DNA of 64,000 bases from Acarospora socialis (Eukaryota; Ascomycota; Lecanoromycetes; Acarosporales; Acarosporaceae). Numbering within the stretch: the first letter of the stretch is position 1; each line of letters begins with the position of its first letter. The translations under genes were made by a program, and so were the position numbers. The stretch lies in contig JAMYGW020000008.1 of the NCBI GenBank assembly GCA_025617375.2, forward strand, positions 1,426,001 to 1,490,000, given 5' to 3'. Below are positions 9,945-21,500 of this stretch, piece after piece. The notes beneath the pieces are model-generated. The model was given only the letters and a program-made list of their open reading frames with translations. It ran no database searches and was not told the DNA's origin.

Positions 9945-12900
9945 ATGAGCGCAGCCAAGTCCATCTACCCTCCCATGAACGGATTTCTACATAACTCCAG
10001 TCAAAGTAGTATCGAGAGTGCGAATAGGAATAGCTGGGCTAGCAGTAATAGCAGCAGCGCAGCAGGGAGTCGCAATGGAAAGTCTACGGGCAGGTTCCTG
10101 CATATCAAAGACCTGGCAGCTAGGGCAGGTACCGAGGTTGACAAACACGCGCCGGTATGTCCAGCTATAACGAGAGGGAGAGGCATTGAGTCAAGATCTT
10201 TAGGGCCAGAGCTGACTTCTCGTTTATCACTCAAGATCAAAACTCTTCTGCAAAGAGCGCAACAAGCCGCAAAGCAGGCCGAGACTGATGTAAGTTTCAA
10301 ACGGCCGGATCTCGCCTATATCGAATACTTGATCAGCTCGGATATCATAATCAACCTCATTCCCCGACATAAAGACTTCCCCTCACTGAACGGCGATCGC
10401 GGGGATCTGCACCGTTTATACACAGCGTTATTAAAAGTAGGTTTCCGGCTCTTGAATTGTGGATCGTGCGAAAGCAGCCGTTCTTGAGCTGACTAGCTGT
10501 AGAACAATGCAGCACAGCTTGAAATGTTCAAGGAAATCCGGAATATCATCATCGCAGACAATCTGCAAAGCGGGATCCAACCTACCAGTCAAAACCCGCA
10601 GCGCTGGTCGCCACCGCCGGAGGTACTAGCGAAAAGACGCCCACAGTCTATGGAGCTGTCTAACGGCAAGAATGGAATCATAGCCATGCCAGATGCACCG
10701 GCGTATAACGGTCACGGGAGATCTTTCACGCCACCATTGGTCGACAGTACATCCGGACGGCCAGATCCATCCCCAAAATCAATGCTTTCCAGGGCAGCAA
10801 GGGCCAAACCTCCCGTGCAACCCAAACCTGATGGTCTACATGGTAGCGTTGTTGTTGAGAGTGGGACTAACAGGAATGGGGATTACGATTCGGTTCCAAG
10901 AGATCTGCTTTCCGAGCGTTTTGCAAACCTGAGAATGCCAAGACACCCAGACGGACTTAGCTCTCAGGAGCCTCAAGACACAAGAAGAGAGGCTTATCTT
11001 GAGCCTTCTGTTTCTAGCGGCCCCAATCCTTCCCCGCCGAGCGGTTCTAGATCAGGCTCTTCTACAGCAGCTTTTATCCCAACAAAAAATCAAGATATCA
11101 CCAAGCCGTCGGGTCCTCGGAACATGCCAATTGGGTCGTTTCAAGCACCACCTCATCCTCCCAAAATACCATTGACACCTTTGACCGCCGTTTCCCTGCC
11201 CAGAGCACCGAGTCCTACCTATAGTCCGGCAAGAAACCTGCAAAATCCAGCAATCATTGATCCCCCACGCAGCACCCCGAGAAGTATGATAGGAACAGGT
11301 GGAAGATCCAATTTACAACCAACCGGCAATATCTCGTTGAATGCCTCTGGAGGCAACAGAGAGCCAGACTCCTATTTCCCTAGGGCGGTCAATGGGACCA
11401 CTGTTATAGCACCAGCACAGTTCAGCTCCGTAGACTTACCGAGCGAGGCGGCTATTACTGCAGAAAAACTATATGACTACCTCCGGATGTATGATATTCT
11501 GCTCATCGACGTCCGGACTCGTGAGGAGTTTGACCAGGGACACATATTCGCGACGTCAATCATGTGCATCGAGCCTCTTGGTCTGAGGCCAGGGGTTTCA
11601 GCGGAGGAGCTAGAAGAGAGACTGATTATCTCACCAGAATCGGAGCAGGTTTTGTTTGACCGAAGAAACGAGTTCGATCTGGTCGTTTATTATGATCAAA
11701 GCACGAGATCCAGTCAGTTCCTGCTCGGACCACCTACGGGGAACAGTGCCCCAGCGCTTCGGGCACTTCGTGATACCATCTATGAGTTCAACTACTACAA
11801 AGAGTTAAGGCGGCCCCCAGCGCTGCTCATTGGTGGGCTGGATGCGTGGATAGACCTGGTAGGATACCATGCGCTGCAGCAATCGAAGACGGCTGCCCTT
11901 ATGGGAGTCACTCGTGTAGGTCGCTTTAGGAGAGGAGCAGGTCGGCCGATCAGTCGAGTTCCCTTAGCCAGTGCGAACTCCAGCCTGGAAGTGCGGAAGA
12001 GGAGACTACGCGAGTACGATCCACTCAACGCCGAGGAAGCTAAGGCGTGGCTTGAAACGGCAAGAAAGGAAGGTGTTGAGGCACCAGAATTTCAACAAAC
12101 TTCAAGCGACGATGAAGAAACTGGAGAGAACCAGACGGCCGAATTGGCCATGTCCCCTCTAGTTCATAGTTATGAGGACTTCTTACGCAAGTTTCCCGAA
12201 CCGTCGGCTATACAGCAGTCAATGGTCGTCCCTAGCCCGCTTTCTGCATCCACACACCATCCTGAGCCTCGCATCCCCACTGCACCCTCCCGTCCACCTC
12301 CAGCTCTTCCTCGGCCGAGCTACAGCGGCGTATCAGAAAGGGCAACATCACAGCAAACGCAGTCATCACTTCATTCTACTTCTGTGCCGCCGCCTTTATA
12401 CACATCGAACGCTCTCGCTCCACATATGAAATTACCTCGGACGGGCCTCATCAATTTCAGCGTTACCTGCTACATGAATGCTACGATACAATGTCTTCTC
12501 GCTACGATCCCTCTATCCCAGTTCTTCCTTGATAATCGTTGGAGAGGATTCCTTCAGAAGAACTGGAAAGGCTCCAACGGTATAATGCCTGAGATATACG
12601 CCAATCTTATACGAAGTATGTGGAAGAACGATGTCCAGGCTATTCGCCCCAGTTCACTGCGGAACTTTTGCGCTCGTCTCAACAAAGAGTGGGGAGTGGA
12701 CAGACAACAAGACGCCAAAGAGTTCTTTGACTTCCTCGTAGACTGCCTCCACGAAGATCTAAATATTAACTGGGAGCGTACTCCTCTCCGGCCACTCACA
12801 GCCGAACAGGAACTGCGAAGAGAACGCACACCAGTACACATTGTCTCCAAGACCGAATGGGATCGCTACTGCCATCGCGAATCGTCTTTCGTCTCAAGTC

Positions 12901-13556
12901 TCTTCGCCGGCCAGCATGCAAGTCGCCTGCGCTGCACGACATGTCGCAACACTTCAACCACCTACGAAGCCTTCTACTCCATCAGCGTCGAGATCACACG
13001 CTCCGGCAAAGGCGACATCCGCGATTGCCTACGCAGCTACTGCCAAGAAGAAATGCTCAGCGGCGACGAGGTCTGGAAATGTCCGCATTGCAAGTGCGAA
13101 CGCGAAGCCACCAAGCAAATCATCATCACCCGCGCCCCGCAATTCCTCGTCATCCACTTCAAGCGTTTCTCGGCCTCCAAGACCGAGTCCGCACGTAAAG
13201 TCCACACCCCAATCGACTTCCCCCTGCACGGCCTCAACATGGAACCCTACATGATCCCGCCGCCCTCATCCGAGGTAGCGCGGCAGATCTCCAAGCGCTC
13301 GGACGGCGATGGTGTCGTCGACCCGGCCATCACGCCGCCCTACCAGTATGACGCCTACGGCGTCATGCGCCATCTCGGCAAGTCTGGCAACGGCGGCCAT
13401 TACATCTCGCTCGTCAAGGATAGCGCCAGAGGGTGCTGGCGCAAATTTGACGACGAGCGAGCGACGGATTTCGATCCGCACAAGTTGAAGCCCGATCAGA
13501 GGCTGCAGAACGAACAGGCGTATTTGGTTTTCTATGCACGGTCTGCGGCGCGATGA
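9945..13556 (+). CDS. DOA4: DOA4/UBP4-type ubiquitin carboxyl-terminal hydrolase (rhodanese + USP)
   Basis: Doa4-type enzymes remove ubiquitin from cargo at the late endosome before vesicle budding. Two exons, 9945-10436 and 10503-13556, join in frame across a 66-bp intron to give 1181 aa. The N terminus has an MIT/USP8-dimerisation-like helical domain (about residues 70-175). A rhodanese-like domain follows (ILLIDVRTREEFDQGHI) near residue 350, with the usual active Cys replaced, as in Doa4/USP8 relatives. The USP fold starts with the Cys box GLINFSVTCYMNATIQCL (about residue 815). Two zinc-binding CxxC pairs (CTTC, CPHC) and the His box GGHYISLV come later. The Cys box has FSVTC where most USPs have xGNTC. 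The Pro/Ser-rich linkers are typical for fungi. Confidence 0.92.
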
Positions 13557-13932
13557 GGTGGGGTGAGGTGAGGGCGTTTTGTGGAGTTTGGAAGGGTGGG
13601 GCATGCCGGCGTGAGGGGAGCGTGCTTGCATTGATGGTGGACATAAGATAGCTACGATGTGGATGTGGCGTTTCAACGGCTGTGGATTGGGAGTCTCTTG
13701 TACGTCTGCATAACGAGCGCTGGCATTTACAGAGTCATGTCCTTTTGAGTGTCGCGATGGACTACGATAGCATAGCTATCATATCACGAAGCGACGGTCA
13801 TAGAGAATTCAAATAATGTAATGCCCTACTCAAGTGGTCATTATCCACTTCGTTTGACTGGTATTGAAATTCTAGCACAACAAGAGCCTTCCGCCTTCCA
13901 TTGAATCTAGCCGAGTCCACCCAACTTCCATC
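13557..13932. other. Convergent 3' spacer DOA4 / capping protein
   Basis: 376 bp between two convergent stop codons. It should contain both 3' UTRs and poly(A) sites. I see nothing else in it. Confidence 0.4.
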
Positions 13933-15335
13933 TCACCGTGCCCTCGCCCCACCGATATCCTGCCCCAACTATGAAATTCCAATCCAGTCAGCCTCCCTCG
14001 AACCCCCTCCAAAACTAAGACCGAACCCCAACCCAAAAGGAGCAAGACAACAAAAAAAGATACAACGAGAACTCACCCGATACCCCCCGATCTTCTCCCA
14101 CTCAACCCTTTGCCTCGTGACCGGCAACTGTCTCCTCAACCCCTTAAACGCCCCCTCGTTCAGATTCCCAAACGCCCGGTTCAATTCCTCTTGATATTTC
14201 CTCTCCGCGCTCGCAATGGCGCGCATGATTTCCGAGCCTGAAGTCGTGGAAGACGAAGAGGAAGGAGGGACAGAGAGCGAGATGGCTTTGTTCGTAACCA
14301 GCCGCACGTTGCCGTCTTCGTAGTAGTGCACGTCGACGTTGATGGTGCCGGTCAGGGCGCGCGAGGTCGGGTCCAGGGTGTAGGTTGAGCGCCAGCGGCC
14401 GTTCCTGGGAGACGTCAGAGGCGGGGCGTCACTCTTGGAGTCTGATGCGTATGGGCGTGGGGGCATACGGAAAAGAGGATTTGGGGAGGGGAAGGGAAAG
14501 GGAAAGGGACGATACCAGAAGTTGTTAGGGCTATATTTGTTCGCGACGAGGAGGATGGCGATTGTGGAGTCGGAGTCTGTGGTGTAGATGCCGTGGGCGG
14601 AGGAGGGGTAGTGTTCGCGCGCGTGCAGGGCGAGGGATTTCTGGAGGGATTGGCTGCGTGGTTATCAGTCCTCTGCGTGTTTCACGGGACTCCGTCTTGG
14701 AGCTGGGTGTCTGATATGGGAGGACGGGCGAACATACATGAGTTCCGAATGCCGCGATTCCTGCACATGGTTCCGTACGTCAGAGGCTTTCTATCTTCCC
14801 GTCAGCTCAACCTTCGTCTGTCCAGCAGTCACCCATGTCCATCCTAGCAGGGACGTACTTGCGTAATATGATCGAAAGCAAACGAGCTCTGGCTCTCCGC
14901 ATCGTAGTATCGCCCATCACCGAGAGCGTTGTATGTGCTAATGAGGACCTTATTCACGCCCGCCATTTAGCACTCTCCCTCCGGACAGCGTGAACCGGTT
15001 GTCTCAAAGGGCTAATGTACCTCCTGGCTACCGCCGGGCAGCTTGACCGTCGCCAGTTGCTCTTCGTTGTGTTTTTGGAATGCCGGGCTGACGGATTGGA
15101 GGAGATTCGGGGTGCGGATGGTAAGAGATTTTATGTCTGCGGGTCAGGTATCAGCTTGGAGAGCGTCTGGAGAATGGATCGGTGGTGGGGGGAAGGGAGG
15201 GTTTACCTGCTACAACTTCTGATAACTGTATACCGGGTAAGCGTTCTGTTTTGAATGAGAGCAGGCAGGACGGACCTCTCCTGGTGGAGCTCCCTCCACG
15301 AATGATGAGACTGCTGTTATGGCCGCTGACGACAT
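13933..15335 (-). CDS. CAP1: F-actin-capping protein subunit alpha
   Basis: The alpha/beta heterodimer caps barbed ends of actin filaments at cortical patches. The gene is cut into many small exons. It starts MSSAAITAVSSFVEGAPPGE at 15335. Later exons read LPGIQLSEVV, then TIRTPNLLQSVSPAFQKHNEEQ (about 15110-15050), then YNALGDGRYYDAESQSSFAFDHITQ (about 14900). The conserved C-terminal block includes TGTINVDVHYYEDGNVRL and the family signature EWEKIGGYR near 14090. A last 36-nt exon (13933-13968) supplies LGQDIGGARAR and the stop. It is reached by an intron starting GTGAGT after GGYR. Splice sites of the inner exons were not all fixed. Confidence 0.92.
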
Positions 15336-15691
15336 CTTGGGCTTTATCCTAGCCCTTTGCTACTTGTTATAGGTCCAGGTTCTGTTGTTGTTGACTTTAG
15401 CCGCATCTCAGGCGCATTAAGCGCTTTTCTATGAATTTACGTGAGGACAAAACGGAGTGAAAGTTGTAGTCTAACGTAATCCACCAGCTCTACCATAGTA
15501 TTGTCTTACATAGACTGTAGATAACCATGTTACGTATCTTACTATCTGGCCCTACAATGCCTGGAACGCCTGGAAAATGACAATGACGCCCACTCCGCCG
15601 GTATGCACAAGGACCCGAGACCATCCTCAAATGTACTTTCGAAGAGATTGCCAATCGCCGTTATGCTAAGAGAAAATCCTTAACTCCTCCA
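15336..15691. other. Spacer upstream of capping protein
   Basis: 356 bp hold the capping protein promoter and the 3' end of the next minus-strand gene. No further feature is seen. Confidence 0.35.
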
Positions 15692-17860
15692 TCATTCAAT
15701 ACTCATATTCATCAATCCATCATTCGTATCACTCATGCCCTGAAAGCCCACTCTCTTTGGTGGCCCGTGACCACTGCTGCTGCTCACACTCCCGTTGCTA
15801 TTCGCTCTCTCACTAGCAACGGATCCTGACGGTACCTCGCGGCTTGTTTTCGGAGGCAGTCCCCACCAACCACCGTCCTTCTGCGCCGGGGATTGAGGTA
15901 AGACGGGGCTACTCTGGAGGCTTAAGCCTGGCGAGACTGCACGCCGCTTGAAGGAGTAGGCGTCCAGGTCATCGTCTCGCCTTCTCTTGCCCACTTTCCA
16001 AGATATCTCCGCTGGTGACGGCATTGTGGGCGGTTGAGGAGTCTCCGAGCGGGATCTCGAGCTGTATTGAGGTTTTTGTAGATCGGCGCGAGGGCCAATA
16101 GACACGGCAGATGACTGCGGTGTATCCATATTCATATCTTCACTGATTCCAGAAGAGCTATCTCTTGGAAAGAGCGGCGGAGGTGGGGTTCGGACCCTGT
16201 CATCGAAAGTGTTCCAGAACTCTATGCCACCGGAGTTCTTGATCGCTTGTTGTGTGAAGTTGTTTGAGAAACGCCTATCAGAAGCCGCAGCAAGAGTATC
16301 GCGGCCTGTATTGACTTGCTCCGGCACATCTTCGAGGGACTCCGGCAAGCCTGGTACTGCAGGTAGCAGATTTGGTGAAGTATCTGTGAGCAACTGTAAG
16401 GACTGATGACCTGCCTCCAGATCATTGTCACTCTCTCGAACTTGACGAATAACCTCAGCTTCACGTCTGACTTCTGTGTCAATAGGCGCTCCCTCTTCCA
16501 TCAAAGCTGCGCGTATCCGTGCGAAGTTCTTCGTCTTAGGCTGTACAGGTTCAGCAACAAGGCTAAGTTACGTCCTACGAAGGGCACATACTAATAGATT
16601 GCCCCGTCGTGTAACAGCTCTCCTGATGACTCCACGCTTCTCATCCATGCCTGGCGTGGCAGGTGTGACTGAATTATCATGTGGGCTGATCCTGGACTCT
16701 CCATCTTCGCAGCTGTCCCCGCCATCAGAAAGGTGCAGCTCTTTCGTACCAAGACTTAGACTCTCCCGTCTAGAGCTTAGGGCAGTCTTGGTGCCCTCTT
16801 TGTTGAGATACCCTCCGCCCATACTACTCTCAATGCTCTTCAACAGAGGTGGCGATGCCGGGCCGGAGCTTTGTATGGAGCTAAGTGCACTCGTACTGCT
16901 TGAACTCTTCTTGCTGCGCCCGTTTCGCAAGCGCGCTCGGCGTTGAAAGCTCATCAGACTTGCTGCCGCAGGTGAGTGATATCCCATCCACTCTGTTCCG
17001 GGACTGGACACGTTTGGTGGAGCGAAAGGGTTTGTCAGAGAGTTCCCAAGCTTATAAACCTGCGGCGTGGTGACTATTGTGTCATCACCGTCACCCTGAT
17101 CCATCAAGTCATCCTCATCAGAGCTAGTACTCCCAGAGTCAGAGTCCAGCATATTGATACTACCGATTGAGCTAGACACTGCTGCCTTATCCGTGTTTGC
17201 CATTGTCGACCACAGTGAATTGGACATGCTAACGGGTGACTCCAGCAGGCTTGATGAATTAGAAAGGCCCTTCCGTGGTGGAATCATCATGCCCTTGCCA
17301 CTAATGGTTGGCGAAGAGTCTGGGGACGATTGCTCAGCCAACGTCGAGTGATGAAGATTCGTACAAGCCCTAGAGAAGTCGAGACCTCGGGACCTTCGTG
17401 GTAAAACAGACGTTGGAGAGCCGTATGTACTAGAGGAATCGAGTTTCGGAGAGAGAGGAACACGGCTAAGAAAGGTTGCAGAACTTGAATCTTGCGGCAT
17501 CTGTAAACTTAGTCCCCGAGCCAGGAACTTGGGTCTCTGTGGTGTTACGGGAGTTGGAACAATCGCTATATCATCCTTCGAAGTTGTGGCGGGCTCCCGG
17601 AAAGCGGGCGACGGCGAAAGCGTTGGTTTTATCCCATCCGACAACGACCGTTTCTTTGATGACGACCGAGAGTGCTGATCCCCATTTCCAACCGAAGCAA
17701 GCCCTAATGTCCTGTTCTTATTCGTGTGCGATTGCAACTGCCCTTCCTGAGACCGGTTATGAGTCCGCAACTCAATTCCAAGCGCTAACACTTCTGAAGG
17801 CGGCGGGGCAGTCGAGGGCCGAGAAACCGCCGCCGGCGAGATCGACCGTTGCAGATCCAT
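15692..17860 (-). CDS. Ser/Pro-rich conserved fungal protein of unknown function
   Basis: Two exons (17860-16592 and 16540-15692) join across a 51-bp intron (GTATGT...TACAG) to give 705 aa. No domain is recognised. The protein is Ser/Thr/Pro-rich with many SP/TP sites, so it looks like a CDK or MAPK target. It has short blocks that read like conserved motifs: RGLDFSRACTNLHHSTLAE, GTEWMGYHSPAAASLMSFQR, and just after the intron NFARIRAALMEEGAPIDTEV. An acidic patch (SSDEDDLMDQGDGDD) and basic clusters (KVGKRRRDDD, SFKRRAV) suggest a nuclear protein. The blocks make me confident that it is a real gene. The role is unknown; a transcriptional or cell-cycle regulator would be a guess. Confidence 0.8.
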
Positions 17861-18551
17861 ATCCTAGAAGCGATTGATTGCCTGCTCGACTTTGGATGTG
17901 GAAGATGGTTTGGTAAGAACATGGTTGAACTCCAGCAATCGCGCAGGAGCTGCTGTTCCGTAACAACAACGCCCTCGGGAGGTCACTGAAGCATGCCGGA
18001 GGCTAGCTAAGCGATACCCGCCGAGCCTCAACCTTAAACGGGTCCTTTGACTGTCAAGTATAGGCGATTATAAGTCTTCGTCAACATTTACAACATGAAT
18101 AGCGAGGCCCAAGCACATATCTACTTAGACGGTAGAGCAATACAGAATATATCTAAATCCAATCTCCAAAGTTAGCATTATCAAGAAGGACCACCGTGCA
18201 CTTGCATGAGACTAGCTGCCTGCCGCAGCATCAGAGTTGATGTTTATATACCAGGCGTGTATAATTCTCGGTCCGGGGTTCCCCAGTGAATGCCAATAAT
18301 TTTTGATGCTGGAGCACCCTAACACATCAAGAACATCAACCGAGGGAAAGTTGAGACAAGTGATGTGTATCACATGCACGTCTGCTTTACAGTCTCTTGT
18401 TGATGGGAAAATGATCATAAGGTATAGGACACAACTATGCATGGGGCTACAACGTACTTCGTACTTCCATTGCCTTTGGTGCTAAGCCACAACGGCATTC
18501 ATTCATGACCCCGGGACCGTAGATGCTCTCTCGGTACGCTAGTTTCCTGCA
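17861..18551. other. Intergenic, no gene seen
   Basis: 691 bp between two minus-strand genes. It includes the 5' region of the Ser/Pro-rich gene and the 3' region of the ankyrin gene. Short open frames here have no coding character. Confidence 0.35.
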
Positions 18552-21500
18552 TCATCGGCGGGCGCAGGTAACCTCCCACAACCACTGCGACACCTCATCT
18601 CGGGCTCTGAATTCCGCTTCTTTAGCAAGCCGAGCGTCAACGTGCTCACCACTCTGTCTCCTCTGTCGTTTCGCTAATCTCTTGCTCACTTCGTTTGCGT
18701 CGTTCACAGAAACCAGCGTTCTCTTCCCAGAATTTCGTTCCGCTACCTCCTTGCAAACACGCCATGTTCTCTTGACATCAGATTCCGCCGTCTCTTTATG
18801 AAACAACGGTTGCAATTCTTTGTTGGGGAAAGACTTGTGGAGAATCTTTCTGCCATCCCTCACAGCAGGCGGGTAGCTGATATGGTATTGTAAATGCATT
18901 CTGTCTGCCAACTCGAACGGTGTCTGGCCTGTGGCGTTTTCTCTGTGTAGCAGGGTCGGATTTCGTTCGAGCATGGTCTCGACGAGGTTGTATTGCGACA
19001 CTTTTACTGCCGTGTGTAGTGGGAACTGCCCCGACCCGTCCATCATTTCTAAATCCGTGCCCTGGCTGCAATCCAGTATCATTCTTAGAACGTCACGGTT
19101 GCCCTCGGTATCGCTGCTGGGAAAGTGTCCTCTGAAAGAATCGAGCCAACGCGCAAGCGGAGTTTGAGCTCCCGGACACGTTGTGGAGCGTTCGGTGAAC
19201 AGTTCCTGAAGAACGGGCTTGTCTATCAGTGCTAGTAACCTTTTAATATCGAGTTCTTTGCGTATTGGTGCGTCGTTCGTGCCGGCAAAAGCAAGATGCA
19301 TGATGTTACGGCCCTCGCGGTCTCTTTTCCACTGGTTGGCTCCAGCACAGATGAGAAGCTGGGCCGCCGGAAAGCGATGTAGAGAAAACGCAAGCAGAAG
19401 TGGTGTCCATCCACCCTGTGAAGTCGCCTCAAGGGACTCCGGTATGACCTCTATGAGGTACTTAATTAGCTCGGTCGTCTTCTTATCTGCTGCTTGGGAG
19501 AGGACTGCGCAATGCAATGCTAGTTCGCCTGATGCCATATATTAGCATATTGAGATCGCATGTTTCAGGGGACGGAACTTACTCCTAGAACCCAGCCAGG
19601 TGTTCAGCATGGTAGTTATGCCACCAGAGGCAGTGGATAAGGTCTTCAGCCGTTTGTCGTCCTCATTATTCTCGGCGAATTGCCGGTAGATCCTGATCGG
19701 GGCATCACTCAACAGCCACTCCGTTGACTCAACGCTGCCCTGATACGCTGCTTCTAAGAGTGGTGGATGTCGCACCTCAACCCGCGTTCGAGGGGGACTC
19801 CGTCCAGCTTGGGCCCAGTCCTTGCGCTTTTTGCCATGAATCGAAAGGCCTTGGTAATACTAGAGACAGTAAATAAGTGTCCAGCGATAAGAGCTTACGA
19901 GTACAAAGCTCTTCTTACCTTGGGCTTCTGCTGGATCTCAATGCCAGAATCTTTTACTATCGCGTCTAACGGTATTCCCGCGCCCGTTATCTCCATGATC
20001 TGGGCAAGTATTGTCGTCCGGCCTTTGCAAATGGCATAGCGAAAGTCGTGGATGCCCACCTCAAAAAGACAGGAAGGGCTATCGCTCTCGTATCGCCTGG
20101 CAGACAGCATTGCGCCAAGCTCTAGATAAAATCTCGAAAGCGTCGTATCGTTTCTCCACAACGCATAGTGAAGTAAAGATTCTTGGAAAGCATGCCGTGC
20201 ATCCCACCAATGTTTGAAGATATTCTAGTATAGTCAGCTACAACACATACCAGTAATTCAGTTGAGCAAGCTTACCCACGGCTTCTTGTCCCAACCGAAA
20301 TATGGAGCCCGTTTCAGATCCTGCGGCGGCAGCATAGGGTCGTCGGTTTGGTTAATATTCTTATGTGGAAGCCTCCACAGAGGCAAACCAGCTGTTAACA
20401 TGTGTAATGGTGTTACGTTCGACTTGACGATGGCGGCAACAGCTCCAAGATTCTCAATGGTGAATTCATCGTCAACGAGTTCGCCATAAAATTCGACTTC
20501 ACTATCATTGCCACTCTCGTCTGTATTGTCGTCATTGATTGGTCTAAGGCTATAGCGTTGACGCCTTTCTTTCGGAGGCTGATACTGGGCGTGCGCAATG
20601 TCAACGATAATCTTGGCAAGTTCGTAATGCCCTCGGAAGACCGCGATCGAGAAAGGACTGAAGCCTTTCGAATCCCAAGTAGCGATCATCAAGGGAGGAC
20701 ACTTCGCCTCTCCGCCCCAGGGAGCAAGGGTCAAGGACTTCACTTTCGACGACTTTCCTTCCCAAGCTGCTTCAAACCTGAACAGAAAATCAGCTCTAGT
20801 AAGGCTCATTCGCCACGCTCGTGGAAGCCAGAACGCAGCAAAGCCAACAAGGTCCCCAAAGGTTGACTTACAGCTGCAAATAGCCGGCCCTTTTTATCTC
20901 TGTCTGATCAGGAACTCTGAAGTCGAAGGTCAATTCAAAGAGTTTCGGTTCAGCAGTTAGGAAAGCCATATAGAGGGGGTTTTGGGAACTCCTCTCGAAA
21001 GGAGAGATGTCGGGATGTAAGTCCCCGAAGGGTTTGCCACCACGCTCAAGTACCATCTCTTCGGCGATCTCAAACTCTTTGATAACTTCTTGCAATGCGG
21101 CTAGGTTTTGCTCGACGTTTGTAGACTCTTTTTGAGCCTGCAGCTTGTGTTCGTAGTCCACTTGCATTTGGCAGATGATATTTTCTGCAGCCTCTAGATC
21201 AGTTTCCGCGCTCCAGTACTGGTAAGTCCCCTCCTTCAAGCCGGCCAGGTAGAAGTCTCTGGATTGTAGCGGCTCTGGGGGTACATCAAGACTCTTCGTT
21301 ATCGCTTGATCTCGTAGCGAGGCAAGCTCTTCACGTATGGCATCAAGCAAGGTTGTGCCTGTTTGGTAAGCTCGGTTCTGAGAATCCAGTAAGACAGAGT
21401 AGCCCGTCTTCGTCAAAGTACTTGGGTCAACACCTCGACGCAGAAGTTCCTGTACCACTGTAGGTAGATCCTGTTCAACAGCAAGTATGACTGGCTGCTG

